Origin: a virus
Direction: 5' to 3' (one strand)
DNA: 64,000 nucleotides
Virus record (IMG/VR): IMGVR_UViG_3300032265_002113
Coordinates: 1-64,000 of that record
The notes under the pieces are model-generated. The model saw only the letters and a list, made by a program, of their open reading frames with translations, was not told the DNA's origin and did not search any database. The position numbers and the translations under genes were made by a program. Below are positions 21,346 through 30,402 of this stretch, in pieces. The stretch's first letter is position 1. Every line of letters starts with the position of its first letter.

Positions 21346-21780
21346 TTAGAGGCCTAAATGGTCTTCCGTTATCACCATGAACTCCCAACCTCGGTCCAAT
21401 GCATATTCTGTTGCAGCTTTCCATTTGGCCTGATTGATACCCCATGTGGTAACTTCTTGGATATATTGCCTTGTTACTTTTTTCTTTTTTTCAGGTTCTA
21501 CAGATTGCTTTTTTGGTTTAACTTCAATGATGGTTGTCTTCAATTTATTATCTTTTGTCTTAGATTTAACTATAAAATCTGGGAAATATCTATGTCTTTT
21601 TCCATCCACCGGTGATATATAAGGGATTATAAGTTCTTCTGATGCCCATGAAACGATATTTGGGTTTGAATCTAACCAATACATCACCTTACACTCCCAG
21701 GAAGAGCGATAAATAATATTAGTGTAATCACCCACATATTTATGTGGATATTTGGGAATAAATTTGCCTGAGTATGCCAT
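21346..21780 (-). CDS. 4: Head completion protein gp4
   Basis: 144 residues beginning MAYSGKFIPKYPHKYVGDYTNIIYRSSWECKVMYWLDSNPNIVSWASEE, the classic gp4 (gp50) start. The PD-(D/E)XK-like elements PDFIV and IIEVKPKKQ are visible. Role: joins the DNA-filled head to the tail. ATG 21780 is chosen; a longer frame to 21846 adds residues from the opposite-strand promoter region. It is the first gene of the minus-strand operon and lies back to back with gp48. Confidence 0.92.
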   Translation of the reverse strand: MAYSGKFIPKYPHKYVGDYTNIIYRSSWECKVMYWLDSNPNIVSWASEELIIPYISPVDGKRHRYFPDFIVKSKTKDNKLKTTIIEVKPKKQSVEPEKKKKVTRQYIQEVTTWGINQAKWKAATEYALDRGWEFMVITEDHLGL

Positions 21781-21785
21781 AAATA
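21779..21785 (+). promoter_or_regulatory. Late promoter box in the divergent gap gp4 / gp48
   Basis: ATAAATA preceded by C, in the short gap between the start of gp4 (minus) and gp48 (plus), 28 bases before ATG 21814. Also a TATAAT at 21792-21797 lies in the same gap. Either could start the long plus-strand tail transcript. Confidence 0.5.
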
Positions 21786-21813
21786 GTATGTATAATCTTT
21801 TTAGGAAAAATAA

Positions 21814-22923
21814 ATGGCGGCTATTGAAGTATTGACCGTTGAACAAGCTACTGCTCTCAAGTCAAAAGGTCTATCAACAGGATCAATTGGTCCATTGGCT
21901 GTGTTGGATACAGACCCCAATGCTTCTGAAACTGTTCAATATCCACTTAAACTTAGAAGTGTCAATTATCCCCATTATGTTGCATTTATTGTCAAAGACA
22001 TTATACCACAAAAATTAGATAAATTAGTAACAGAGGTTAATACCGCCCTAAGTTCAGCTAACAGTGCGTCCACTCTATTGCAAGAAAACCCAAATTTAGA
22101 AATAAATGCCACAGAAGAAAAATCTTTTTCCAGTCTTAAATCTTTTCTTAAATCTGCAAGTGAAGCAATGGATATACAATCCAACAGGACACAAGTTAAA
22201 GCATTTATTAATTTGTATATGCCAGATTCTTTGAAAGATAATTATAATCCAGATTACGGTTCAATTAGTATAAGAGATGACCTTGGTCCAATATTAGGTG
22301 GAATAAGGTCTGCAGCTTCGATAGCGGGTAATGCTGCAAGTTCTTCAGGAACTGTAGTAGATTCTATATCAAACGATCCAGCAGCTATTAAATTTTCTGT
22401 TGATAAAATAGTAGGATTATTGGGCGGCGCCGGCGGAATAACTGAAGCCTTACTGCAAACACAAGGATACACATCGAATCCTCAACTACAGATGATTTAC
22501 CGAGGTTCTCGGTTTAGAACTTTTTCTTTGGATTTTTTATTTACACCTGTGTCAGGTCCAGAAGCAGAAGTAGTTAGGAAAATTATATATTTGTTCAAAT
22601 TTTTTGCGGCTCCTACAGTTGGTGTTGGTGTAGCTACAGCGAAAGAAGCTATGTTTTTAACCCCACCCGCTCTTTTTCAAGTTAAATTTATGAAGAATGG
22701 TGTTGAAAATATAAATTTACCAAAATATACAGATTGTGTATTAGATGATATATCTGTCGATTATGCACCTAATGGTTTTGCTGCACATAGTGGAGACGAA
22801 TCGGGCCAAGGTGATGGTGCGCCAGTTCAAACACATCTAACATTAACTTTCCAAGAAGTTGAGATTTTAGATAGGAAAAGACTGAGAGATGGATTTCAAG
22901 GTGGAGAGGCAGGATTAAGATAA
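21814..22923 (+). CDS. 48: Baseplate tail tube cap gp48
   Basis: 369 residues against 364 in T4. Characteristic features: N-terminal ALKLR-like segment (VQYPLKLRSVNYPHYVAFIVKDI), an Ala/Gly-rich middle, and a tube-fold C-terminal half (YRGSRFRTFSLDFLFTPVSGPEAEVVRKIIYLFKFFAAP ... HLTLTFQEVEILDRKRL). gp48 caps the baseplate and starts the tail tube. TTTTTAGGAAAAAT precedes the ATG. First gene of the plus-strand tail operon. Confidence 0.88.
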   Translation: MAAIEVLTVEQATALKSKGLSTGSIGPLAVLDTDPNASETVQYPLKLRSVNYPHYVAFIVKDIIPQKLDKLVTEVNTALSSANSASTLLQENPNLEINATEEKSFSSLKSFLKSASEAMDIQSNRTQVKAFINLYMPDSLKDNYNPDYGSISIRDDLGPILGGIRSAASIAGNAASSSGTVVDSISNDPAAIKFSVDKIVGLLGGAGGITEALLQTQGYTSNPQLQMIYRGSRFRTFSLDFLFTPVSGPEAEVVRKIIYLFKFFAAPTVGVGVATAKEAMFLTPPALFQVKFMKNGVENINLPKYTDCVLDDISVDYAPNGFAAHSGDESGQGDGAPVQTHLTLTFQEVEILDRKRLRDGFQGGEAGLR

Positions 22924-23582
22924 TGAAATATTTTGAAACTCTGCCTAAAATATCAAGTATCGATTACAGTGGAAATAAGATATTGTTGACCAATCTTATG
23001 GTCAGGTCTGAAATTGTACCTAGCTTATTAAAAAATCCTTTGTTGTTCTATTCATATAATGTAAAAGATAGTGATTCACCTGAAATAATTGCAAGTAAGT
23101 ATTACGAAGATCCATATCGTTACTGGATTGTTCTGTTCGCTAATCAAATCATTGATCCGGAATGGGATTGGCCAATGAATTCTAATTTATTCACTAATTA
23201 TATTCAAAATAAGTATACTCCAGATTGTGCAACATTTTATAACATTCCAGAAAGTTCAGTAACATCTGCTCAAATTTTATCTTATACTCAAGTCCAGATA
23301 AAATACTATGTTAAATCTGTTAAAACAATAGACAACAGTACAAACAAGGCAAACATATTAAATTATCATGTTAGTCTTGATGAATATCTGACTATACAAG
23401 AAGATACAATTGTAAGAACTTTTACAACTGGTGCTCAAGTAACACAAATAGTTAGTAAGTATACAGAAACAATTTATGATTATGAATTGAATCTAAACGA
23501 ATCTCGTAGGTCAATTTACTTGGTTAACGCAAAATATGTTTCTGAATTTGAAATGCAGTTTTATAATTTGATGAAAATGTGA
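22923..23582 (+). CDS. 53: Baseplate wedge subunit gp53
   Basis: 219 residues (T4 196). Motif SPEIIASKYYEDPYRYWIVLFANQIIDPEWDWPMNSNLF is typical of gp53: a LysM-like N-terminal fold with YY-xP-xWxIxxxN-xxDP-WPxs. It completes the wedge and links wedges around the hub. The ATG overlaps the gp48 stop by a base, and the stop is 1 base from the gp27 start region. Confidence 0.88.
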   Translation: MKYFETLPKISSIDYSGNKILLTNLMVRSEIVPSLLKNPLLFYSYNVKDSDSPEIIASKYYEDPYRYWIVLFANQIIDPEWDWPMNSNLFTNYIQNKYTPDCATFYNIPESSVTSAQILSYTQVQIKYYVKSVKTIDNSTNKANILNYHVSLDEYLTIQEDTIVRTFTTGAQVTQIVSKYTETIYDYELNLNESRRSIYLVNAKYVSEFEMQFYNLMKM

Positions 23583-23583
23583 C

Positions 23584-24939
23584 ATGGCAAACAATTTAAG
23601 ATATCCGGGTAATTTTCAATTAATTAGTATAGTTGTTCATTCAGCCACTAGTGATATTGATTTGTCTTTTAATTTTATAGAAATATCTTATAATGAGGAT
23701 CTGTTTAATAACACGGCTTCCGGTTATGTAATGATTAAAGATTCCATAGACTTAGCAAATAGTTTAAGTATGTCTGGTAATGAATTCATTCATTTACATT
23801 TTGGTAAAGCTGATGATACCACAAACATCATTAAAAAGAGTTTTCGTATTTTTACAATAAGTAAAAGAGAACCTTTGAATGAAGGAAATACAGAAACATA
23901 TTCAATCTACTTTTGTTCTGAAGAATTGTTTCTTTCTGAACAATATAAAATAAGTAAATCTTATAAAAATTCAGATATAACGACAAACATAAAAGATATA
24001 TTAAAGACGTATCTACAGGTGCCAGATAATAGAATGGGGCAAATAGATAAAACATATGGTGTTTATGATTTTATAGTTCCATTTTTAAAACCTTTTGATG
24101 CTATTAACTGGTTGGCTACATATGCAAGACCAGGAGCTTTTGGATCTATTACTATGGTTGGTGCTGATATGTTATTTTATGAGAATAAATTTGGATATAA
24201 TTTTAGGTCTTTACAAAATTTGTATGAACAAAGTCCAATGAGAGAATATAATTATTCTCCTAGGAATTTAAATGTTGTCGATATGCCATACAATTTATCT
24301 AATGCACTTTCATATGAAATAATGGATTCTTTTGATACATTAGCTGGTGTAAATCAAGGTATGTTTGCAAATCGTTTATTGTCGGTTGATCCTTTATTGA
24401 GAAGATATAAAGTAACAGATTTCAGTTACGCAGATTATAATAATAAAGTTGAAAAATTAAACAATTGGCCAATAACTAACAATTACAAAAATCGCAACGG
24501 TGATACTTTATATCAAACACCAGAAGCATCTTTTAAATTGGTTTTTGCAAATTCAAATCAAAACGATTATGCTGTTATAAAAAATAAACCAGGTTCAGTT
24601 GCGCGTGATATTTTTGCAGATACCTACATACCGAATAGAACTGCACAAATACCTTTGGCAAATTATAATAGAATGAAAATTTCAGTTTGGGGTGATCCAG
24701 CATTGACTGTTGGATCTGTTATTAAATTTAATTTACTTTCAAAAGATCCAGTTAGACAAGCTAAAGGCTTAGATGATTTCTATTCAGGAAATTATTTGGT
24801 TACTGCGGTGAGACACATTTTGGATCAATTTAAATATAGAACTATTTTGGAAATATGTAAAGAGAGTGTTCCTAATCTATATGCTGATCCTAATAATGGC
24901 TCTGTTGGTTGGAGTAATGCGGTTAAAGGAGTTATATAA
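23584..24939 (+). CDS. 27: Baseplate hub subunit gp27
   Basis: 451 residues (T4 391). The start LRYPGNFQLISIVVHSATSDIDLSFNFIEISYNEDLFNNTASGYVMIKD is typical of gp27, with two tube-like domains, the SIYFCSEELFLSEQYKISKSYKN segment, and C-terminal DFYSGNYLVTAVRHILD...YRTILEICKES. gp27 forms the trimeric torus that holds the gp5 spike. The next two spike genes (OB domain and needle) follow in order. Confidence 0.9.
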   Translation: MANNLRYPGNFQLISIVVHSATSDIDLSFNFIEISYNEDLFNNTASGYVMIKDSIDLANSLSMSGNEFIHLHFGKADDTTNIIKKSFRIFTISKREPLNEGNTETYSIYFCSEELFLSEQYKISKSYKNSDITTNIKDILKTYLQVPDNRMGQIDKTYGVYDFIVPFLKPFDAINWLATYARPGAFGSITMVGADMLFYENKFGYNFRSLQNLYEQSPMREYNYSPRNLNVVDMPYNLSNALSYEIMDSFDTLAGVNQGMFANRLLSVDPLLRRYKVTDFSYADYNNKVEKLNNWPITNNYKNRNGDTLYQTPEASFKLVFANSNQNDYAVIKNKPGSVARDIFADTYIPNRTAQIPLANYNRMKISVWGDPALTVGSVIKFNLLSKDPVRQAKGLDDFYSGNYLVTAVRHILDQFKYRTILEICKESVPNLYADPNNGSVGWSNAVKGVI

Positions 24940-25268
24940 TGTCAAAGGCGACCACTAATTTTGCAGGTTTGAATGGATTTGTTTGGTGGATGGGTGTTGT
25001 TAAAAATAGAGCTGATCCATTGGGTTTAGGAAGATGTAAAGTTAGAATATTTGGATGGCACACAGATAATGTTACTCTGATTCCTGATGCGGATTTACCT
25101 TGGGCTACACCAATGAACGCCATAAATACTTCAAAAACATTTGGTGTACCTGAACTCAATGATTGGGTTGTTGGTTTCTTTTTGGATGGTGAAAGTGGCC
25201 AATTTCCCGTGATGATGGGTGTATTACCGGGAATATCACCAGAACAAAAAGCTGGTTATGCAACTTAA
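24939..25268 (+). CDS. 5: gp5 N-terminal OB-domain protein (no lysozyme domain)
   Basis: 109 residues: GFVWWMGVVKNRADPLGLGRCKVRIFGWHTDN...LPWATPMNA...NDWVVGFFLDGESGQFPVMMGVLPG. This is the OB-fold domain of T4 gp5 / VgrG-type spikes (W-GVVxxxxDPxxxGRxKVRixGxH). T4 gp5 has 575 residues with lysozyme and beta-helix after the OB domain; here the chain stops after the OB domain. The needle is a separate gene (26181), and the lytic function is probably in the M15 protein at 17072. Starts on the last base of the gp27 gene. Confidence 0.85.
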   Translation: MSKATTNFAGLNGFVWWMGVVKNRADPLGLGRCKVRIFGWHTDNVTLIPDADLPWATPMNAINTSKTFGVPELNDWVVGFFLDGESGQFPVMMGVLPGISPEQKAGYAT

Positions 25269-25279
25269 TAGGAGGAATT

Positions 25280-26167
25280 ATGGCAATTCAAGCTGAACTC
25301 TCATTGGATTATGTTAATTATAAACCAGCAACTGGACCAACACTGGAGATGAATCCTAATCCAAATGCATCAAATGGCCTTTATGTATCAGATTTTGGAA
25401 AGCCGGCGCAGTGGGCTTGGGGTGGTTCGTTTTCAACCAAAGGTGTTCAAACTTCCCCCGGTATTGCTAGAGGTGCATTAATCAATACGGGTGTTTATAT
25501 TACTAACAGTCAAGTTGCTCACGTTTGTGATTTTAAATTTAGATTAAATGCAAATTTATCTTTGACTGCTTTAGTTCCAAATGTAGGAATATTATTAGGT
25601 GCAATTAAAAATGGTAAAAATGCTGCATCAGCTGCAATTCGCACAGCAATAACAAGACTAAATCAATTATTCAGAACTGCAATTGATGCAATTTTAGCAG
25701 GATTAAATATTGATGCTACAGGTGTTCTTTCAACTAATTTCTCCTTTTTGAAAGAGAAAGTAAGAGAAATTAATGAAAAATTAAAAATTGCAGCTCAAGT
25801 TATAGCCGATATTTCTATGGTTTATTTTTTATTAAAACAACTAGATGAAATTACAAATTGGATAAAATCATTACCTGCTCAAGTTCAACAAATATTAGAA
25901 GAATGTGTATTAAATTTCAAGGCAGGAATAGCTTCTGTAGGCGCACAATTTGCCAATGGTTTTGCCGGAACAGAAGCTGAGTTAACAGCAGCTTATAATA
26001 ATGAGAATAATGCACCACAACCAACAACTATAACAACATATGTAACTGATCCAGTAAACGCTAATATAGACAACCTTAGTGCATCAATTAACGCTGGAAT
26101 AGAATCAGGTAAAGCAGCGGCAGCTAATTATTTTGGTCCTAAATTCAGTAATTCAAGTAAACCATGA
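25280..26167 (+). CDS. Baseplate-hub-associated structural protein, unknown
   Basis: 295 residues between the two spike genes. N-terminal Asn/Pro-rich beta segment (PNPNASNGLYVSDFGKPAQWAWGG), a middle that turns helical (ITRLNQLFRTAIDAILAGL, LKEKVREINEKLKIAAQVIADISMVYFLLKQLDEITNWI), and an Ala/Asn C-terminus. AGGAGGAATT precedes the ATG, the strongest ribosome site of the operon. The place between OB domain and needle suggests that it packs on the spike or hub. No family is recognised. Confidence 0.6.
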   Translation: MAIQAELSLDYVNYKPATGPTLEMNPNPNASNGLYVSDFGKPAQWAWGGSFSTKGVQTSPGIARGALINTGVYITNSQVAHVCDFKFRLNANLSLTALVPNVGILLGAIKNGKNAASAAIRTAITRLNQLFRTAIDAILAGLNIDATGVLSTNFSFLKEKVREINEKLKIAAQVIADISMVYFLLKQLDEITNWIKSLPAQVQQILEECVLNFKAGIASVGAQFANGFAGTEAELTAAYNNENNAPQPTTITTYVTDPVNANIDNLSASINAGIESGKAAAANYFGPKFSNSSKP

Positions 26168-26180
26168 TAGGATATTTATA

Positions 26181-27059
26181 ATGACAGTTTTAAAACCAGG
26201 TTATTTTGCCAGCTGGATAGAACCCAAATCTGCCGCAAATACAGATATTAATCAGATAACCGGTGCAGCGGGAACTTATTTGCCGATTCCTCCTTTTAAT
26301 AATGCAACACAGACACCTAGTGGCCATGCATTCGAATTGGATGACACTCCAACAAGAGAACGTGTCAGATTACAACACCGTTCAAAGACATTTATTGAAA
26401 TGCATCCTAATGGTGATGAGGTTCATAAAATATATGGTGATGGATATGAAATTACTCTTAATGATAGAAATATATTAATTGGATCATCTGGCAAAGGAAA
26501 TTTAAACATAGAAATCCACGGCGATGTAAATATGAATGTTGTAAATGGCAGTGTCAATCAACAAATTGATGGTAACTACGAATTGCATGTTAAAGGAAAC
26601 TATTCAACTGTAGTTGAAGGATTAACCAGCTTTGTTTCACAGGGTGACATGGACATTAAAGCTGGTGGTGCATTGAGTGGTGGATTATTTGTTACACCAG
26701 GCGACTATGTAAGTATTCGCGGAGATTTAAAGGTCAACGGAGAAATCACAGCCTCTAAAATTTTCTCCAAAGGTCGAGTAGATTGTTTATCAGGTATGTC
26801 AGCTACATCTGGAGGATTTACAACTCAATTTGGTGGTATTACTGTTGGCCCATTAGAAATATATCCAGTTCCGGGCACAATTAATTGTACTGGTCCAATC
26901 AATTCAAGAACTTTAATGTCTGCACCGTTAATAAATGCAGGTGTATCATCTTCACTTTTATCTAAAGATATTGTTAATAGTATCATACGAAATATGCAGA
27001 TACATATTGCACCTTATGGACCAACAAGTCCACCAACAACGCAAGAAATAGGATTTTAA
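26181..27059 (+). CDS. 5: gp5/VgrG-type beta-helix spike (needle) protein
   Basis: 292 residues. GHAFELDDTPTRERVRLQHRSKTFIEMHPNGDEVHKIYGDGYEIT is the linker found before the beta-helix in gp5 and VgrG, followed by repeats NIEIHGDVNMNVVNGSVNQQIDGNYELHVKGNYSTVVEG, the octad-like strand pattern of the triple beta-helix needle. C-terminus GGxTTxFGGIT...GPIN is a tip-type domain. The longer frame from 26133 overlaps the previous gene; ATG 26181 with ATAGGATATTTATA upstream is preferred. Together with the OB gene it makes a two-gene spike. Confidence 0.8.
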   Translation: MTVLKPGYFASWIEPKSAANTDINQITGAAGTYLPIPPFNNATQTPSGHAFELDDTPTRERVRLQHRSKTFIEMHPNGDEVHKIYGDGYEITLNDRNILIGSSGKGNLNIEIHGDVNMNVVNGSVNQQIDGNYELHVKGNYSTVVEGLTSFVSQGDMDIKAGGALSGGLFVTPGDYVSIRGDLKVNGEITASKIFSKGRVDCLSGMSATSGGFTTQFGGITVGPLEIYPVPGTINCTGPINSRTLMSAPLINAGVSSSLLSKDIVNSIIRNMQIHIAPYGPTSPPTTQEIGF

Positions 27060-27068
27060 GGATATATT

Positions 27069-27911
27069 ATGAGCATTTATGGAAGATTAGGGTTTAATTC
27101 AACAGACCCAACGACTAACGCGACAGTTTCAAATTACAGTAGTGGTGTTGCAAATAATATGGCGTTAATGCCGCCGTTGTTGAATACATGGCAAACAGAG
27201 GATATCTCTACATCCAATGTGGGTGGGTATTTTGTTAATCCTGTGGGATCATTAACAATAACAATAAATTCTGCTCTGAATTCAATAAATGCCGCAACAC
27301 TTGCTATTAACGTACAATCAACTATATCTTCTACAGTCACACAAGCTTTGCATGATTTAGGTAATACAGCCGTTGGTGCAGTAGGTACAGTAAACAATTA
27401 CTTATATGTTACGAATAGGCAGTCAAATGTTGTTGATCCGGGAACTGATGTGACTACAGTTCATTACAGAATGGCAATAGGATATGGTAAAATATTGTCT
27501 TATATTACATATCAGTCTGATGGTGTGCAAAATAATTCACCCATCATGGGTAATTTTACTAGTATAACTTTAGGTAATACATTAAGTACACTTAGTAACA
27601 CATTGTCCTCACAACAAATTACACTTTCAAATAGTATTACGATGGGTACACCAAATACTTCTAATTTAACTTTGGCACAAACACAAGCAATAAGTAGCAC
27701 TATAGGATCCATCACTTCTTTGATGACAACTTATACTACACAAGATAATGCATTCTTTACAAATACAAAAGCCATTATGGCAGATTATTCTACAGTTTCT
27801 CCTTTGGGTGACATGGGTGCAACTGAAACTCTATTAGTAAACACTTATATTGGAACAGACAAATTGAAAACCAGAATATTGTCTCAGACACAAACCGCAA
27901 ATGTCTCTTAA
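27069..27911 (+). CDS. Virion structural protein, unknown
   Basis: 280 residues, Ser/Thr/Asn-rich, low in charged residues, with helical Ala/Leu segments (LTITINSALNSINAATLAINVQSTI) and a middle rich in Leu-Ser-Asn-Thr repeats (LGNTLSTLSNTLSSQQITLSNSITMG). Location between spike and gp25 and composition point to a baseplate component. I do not recognise the family. Confidence 0.55.
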   Translation: MSIYGRLGFNSTDPTTNATVSNYSSGVANNMALMPPLLNTWQTEDISTSNVGGYFVNPVGSLTITINSALNSINAATLAINVQSTISSTVTQALHDLGNTAVGAVGTVNNYLYVTNRQSNVVDPGTDVTTVHYRMAIGYGKILSYITYQSDGVQNNSPIMGNFTSITLGNTLSTLSNTLSSQQITLSNSITMGTPNTSNLTLAQTQAISSTIGSITSLMTTYTTQDNAFFTNTKAIMADYSTVSPLGDMGATETLLVNTYIGTDKLKTRILSQTQTANVS

Positions 27912-27930
27912 TAAGAGTAATAAATAGAAG

Positions 27931-28323
27931 ATGGCAACATTAAAAAAAATATACTCAGATATAGACCTCACATTCAAGCGTGTGCCAGGTACAAATGATA
28001 TAGCTCTCCGTTATGATGAGAATGCCGTAATAGCCTCGGTTAGAAATCTTTTGTTGACTAATTTTTATGAGAGGCCTTTTCAGCCTGATGTTGGTTCCAA
28101 TTTAAATCGATTACTATTTGAACCAGCGACAGAAGTTACCGCCTCAATTTTAGATACAGAAATAAGAAATACTATTAAAAATTATGAGCCAAGGGTTGCT
28201 ATTGATGAGTTGGAAATTACACTTAATGAAGATGGAAATTCATTTTTAGTTTATTTAAGTTTTTATGTTGGAAATAACTCAGTACCAACAGCAGTTAACC
28301 TAATTCTTCAAAGGTCCAGATAA
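27931..28323 (+). CDS. 25: Baseplate wedge subunit gp25
   Basis: 130 residues (T4 132). IYSDIDLTFKRVPGTNDIALRYDENAVIASVRNLLLTNFYERPFQPDVGSNLNRLLFEP is the gp25 signature (EPR-type core with ERPFxPxxGsxLxxLLFE). gp25 with gp6 and gp53 forms the conserved inner baseplate and starts the sheath. It ends at the start of the gp6 gene. Confidence 0.92.
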   Translation: MATLKKIYSDIDLTFKRVPGTNDIALRYDENAVIASVRNLLLTNFYERPFQPDVGSNLNRLLFEPATEVTASILDTEIRNTIKNYEPRVAIDELEITLNEDGNSFLVYLSFYVGNNSVPTAVNLILQRSR

Positions 28324-30398
28324 TGGCATCAAATACAAACATACAGGTAGCTAACTTAGATTTCTCGGATATTAAGAGAAATTTCATTACCTATTTGCAA
28401 TCTCAAGATACATTCAAAGATTACAACTTCACAGGTTCAGCTCTTTCCACACTATTGGATGTTCTTGCATACAACACACAATACAATGCTTTCTATCTAA
28501 ACATGGTTGCAAATGAAATGTTTTTAGATTCGGCGTTGCAGCGTTCTTCTGTTGTATCTCATGCAAAATTAATGAATTATGTTCCAAAATCGGCAATTGG
28601 ACCTATTGCAGAAATTAATCTAGTTTTTACTGGAGTAACAACTACAAACTTTACAATTCCAAAATATACAAAGTTCCTTTCAGAACCTGTTAATGGAACA
28701 AATTATAATTATGTTACCACAACAGCTACAACAGTAAGCACGGTTGGGAATGTTGCAACATTCCCAGGTATTGAATTAAAACAAGGCAGTTTTTCATCAT
28801 ATAATTTTATCGTAAACTCTACAAATAATCCAAATTACATATATGAAATACCGGATTCAAATGTTGATTTGTCTACAATAGAAGTATTAGTTCAAGAGTC
28901 TAGCACAAATAATTATTATGAAATTTATAATAGTGAAACAAGTTATTTGGAATTAAATCCAACAAGCAAAGTATATTTTGTTCAAGAAGCTGTAAATGGA
29001 AATTATCAAATTTATTTTGGTGACGGTGTTTTAGGTAAACAATTGTCTGATGGAAATATCGTAAGAGTTAACTATCTAACAACATTAGGAACTGCTGGTG
29101 GTTTGGCCAATAACTTTGTGTTAATGGATAATATTGGTTCTTATTCAACTGTAACCATCAATCCAATTACACCAGCAACTCAAGGTACATCAAAAGAAAC
29201 GGTAGCTTCTATTAAATTTCAAGCACCAAAAGCTTTTGCAGCACAAAGTCGCGCAGTAAGTAAAAATGATTATATTACAGCGGTTCAACAAAATTCTTTG
29301 GGCATTTCTTTTGATGCAGTATCTGTTTGGGGTGGAGAAGAAAATGTCCCAGTAGTTTATGGCCAAGTGTTTATCTCATTAAAACCAAAAGGTGCATATG
29401 ATTTAACATTAACACAGAAGCAATTAATATTATCTCAAGTTATCAAACCAATCAGTATGATGACCGTTGAACCTACGATTATTGATCCAGATTATACTTA
29501 CATTCAACTTTCCGCAAATGTATTATATAATACAGCTCAAACCACTTTGTCTCCTGGAACGATGCAGGTTGGAATACAAAATGCTATTTACAATTATTCG
29601 GCAAACAATCTAAACACTTTTAATTCAACTTTTAGTTCATATGATGTTTTAACCACAATAAACTCATATAATAAATCGATAGTATCTTCAGATTTTATTA
29701 TAAATGTTCAGAAGAAGTTTTATCCCACATTAGGCACAGCAACATCTTACAATTTATATTTCAATAGTTCACTAAAACGCGGTCTATATGGAACATCTTT
29801 AGTTAGTTATCCTAGTGTGACGATTACAAATCCAAGTAATACCGCAACAACATTGAGTGGTGTTTATTTTGAAGAAGTTCCAACATCAACTGTTGGTGTT
29901 GATTCTATTTCAGTATTAAATGGAGGTTATAATTATACAGACACTCCATCTGTGGTAATTACAGGTGACGGCACAGGTGCGACTGCTACTGCAAAAATTG
30001 TTAACAATAAACTCTATTCAGTCACCGTAACGAATGCTGGTGTAGGTTATACATCTGCACTAGCCACTATTGTACCCGCTGTTGGAGACACAACAGGCAC
30101 AGGTGCATCAGTGCTGGTTCAGTTACAAGGACAATACGGAACAATCAGAAGTTATATAAATGATACAATTAAAGGTAAAGTTATTATTTCTGCTAATGTT
30201 GGTACAATCGATTATACAAATGGTATTGTTGTACTAAGCAATTTTAACCCAATATCAGTTAATAATGATTTGGGTCAATTGACTATCTCATGTCAACCAA
30301 CAACAACAATCATATCATCTTCATTAAATAGAATAATTACAATTGATCCATATGATCCTGCAGCAGTAAGTGTTTCTGTTACAGCTAAGAAAAGTTAA
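28323..30398 (+). CDS. 6: Baseplate wedge subunit gp6
   Basis: 691 residues (T4 660). LDFSDIKRNFITYLQSQDTFKDYNFTGSALSTLLDVLAYNTQYNAFYLNMVANEMFLDSALQRSSVVSHAKLMNYVPKSA is the textbook gp6 / gpJ-like N-terminus. The C-terminal region carries two copies of a beta motif of the form NGGYNYTDTPSVVITG (around nt 29911 and 30031), which also appears in gp7, gp8 and the 41994 gene. gp6 dimers form the inner ring of the baseplate. Confidence 0.92.
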   Translation: MASNTNIQVANLDFSDIKRNFITYLQSQDTFKDYNFTGSALSTLLDVLAYNTQYNAFYLNMVANEMFLDSALQRSSVVSHAKLMNYVPKSAIGPIAEINLVFTGVTTTNFTIPKYTKFLSEPVNGTNYNYVTTTATTVSTVGNVATFPGIELKQGSFSSYNFIVNSTNNPNYIYEIPDSNVDLSTIEVLVQESSTNNYYEIYNSETSYLELNPTSKVYFVQEAVNGNYQIYFGDGVLGKQLSDGNIVRVNYLTTLGTAGGLANNFVLMDNIGSYSTVTINPITPATQGTSKETVASIKFQAPKAFAAQSRAVSKNDYITAVQQNSLGISFDAVSVWGGEENVPVVYGQVFISLKPKGAYDLTLTQKQLILSQVIKPISMMTVEPTIIDPDYTYIQLSANVLYNTAQTTLSPGTMQVGIQNAIYNYSANNLNTFNSTFSSYDVLTTINSYNKSIVSSDFIINVQKKFYPTLGTATSYNLYFNSSLKRGLYGTSLVSYPSVTITNPSNTATTLSGVYFEEVPTSTVGVDSISVLNGGYNYTDTPSVVITGDGTGATATAKIVNNKLYSVTVTNAGVGYTSALATIVPAVGDTTGTGASVLVQLQGQYGTIRSYINDTIKGKVIISANVGTIDYTNGIVVLSNFNPISVNNDLGQLTISCQPTTTIISSSLNRIITIDPYDPAAVSVSVTAKKS

Positions 30399-30402
30399 TT
30401 AA

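Noticed and set aside
27919-27926. AATAAATA before gp25, and the similar box at about 35221 before gp8, as late promoters
   Set aside because: The start codons lie only 4-10 bases after the box, so a transcript starting there would lack the ATG or a leader. More likely chance in AT-rich gene junctions.
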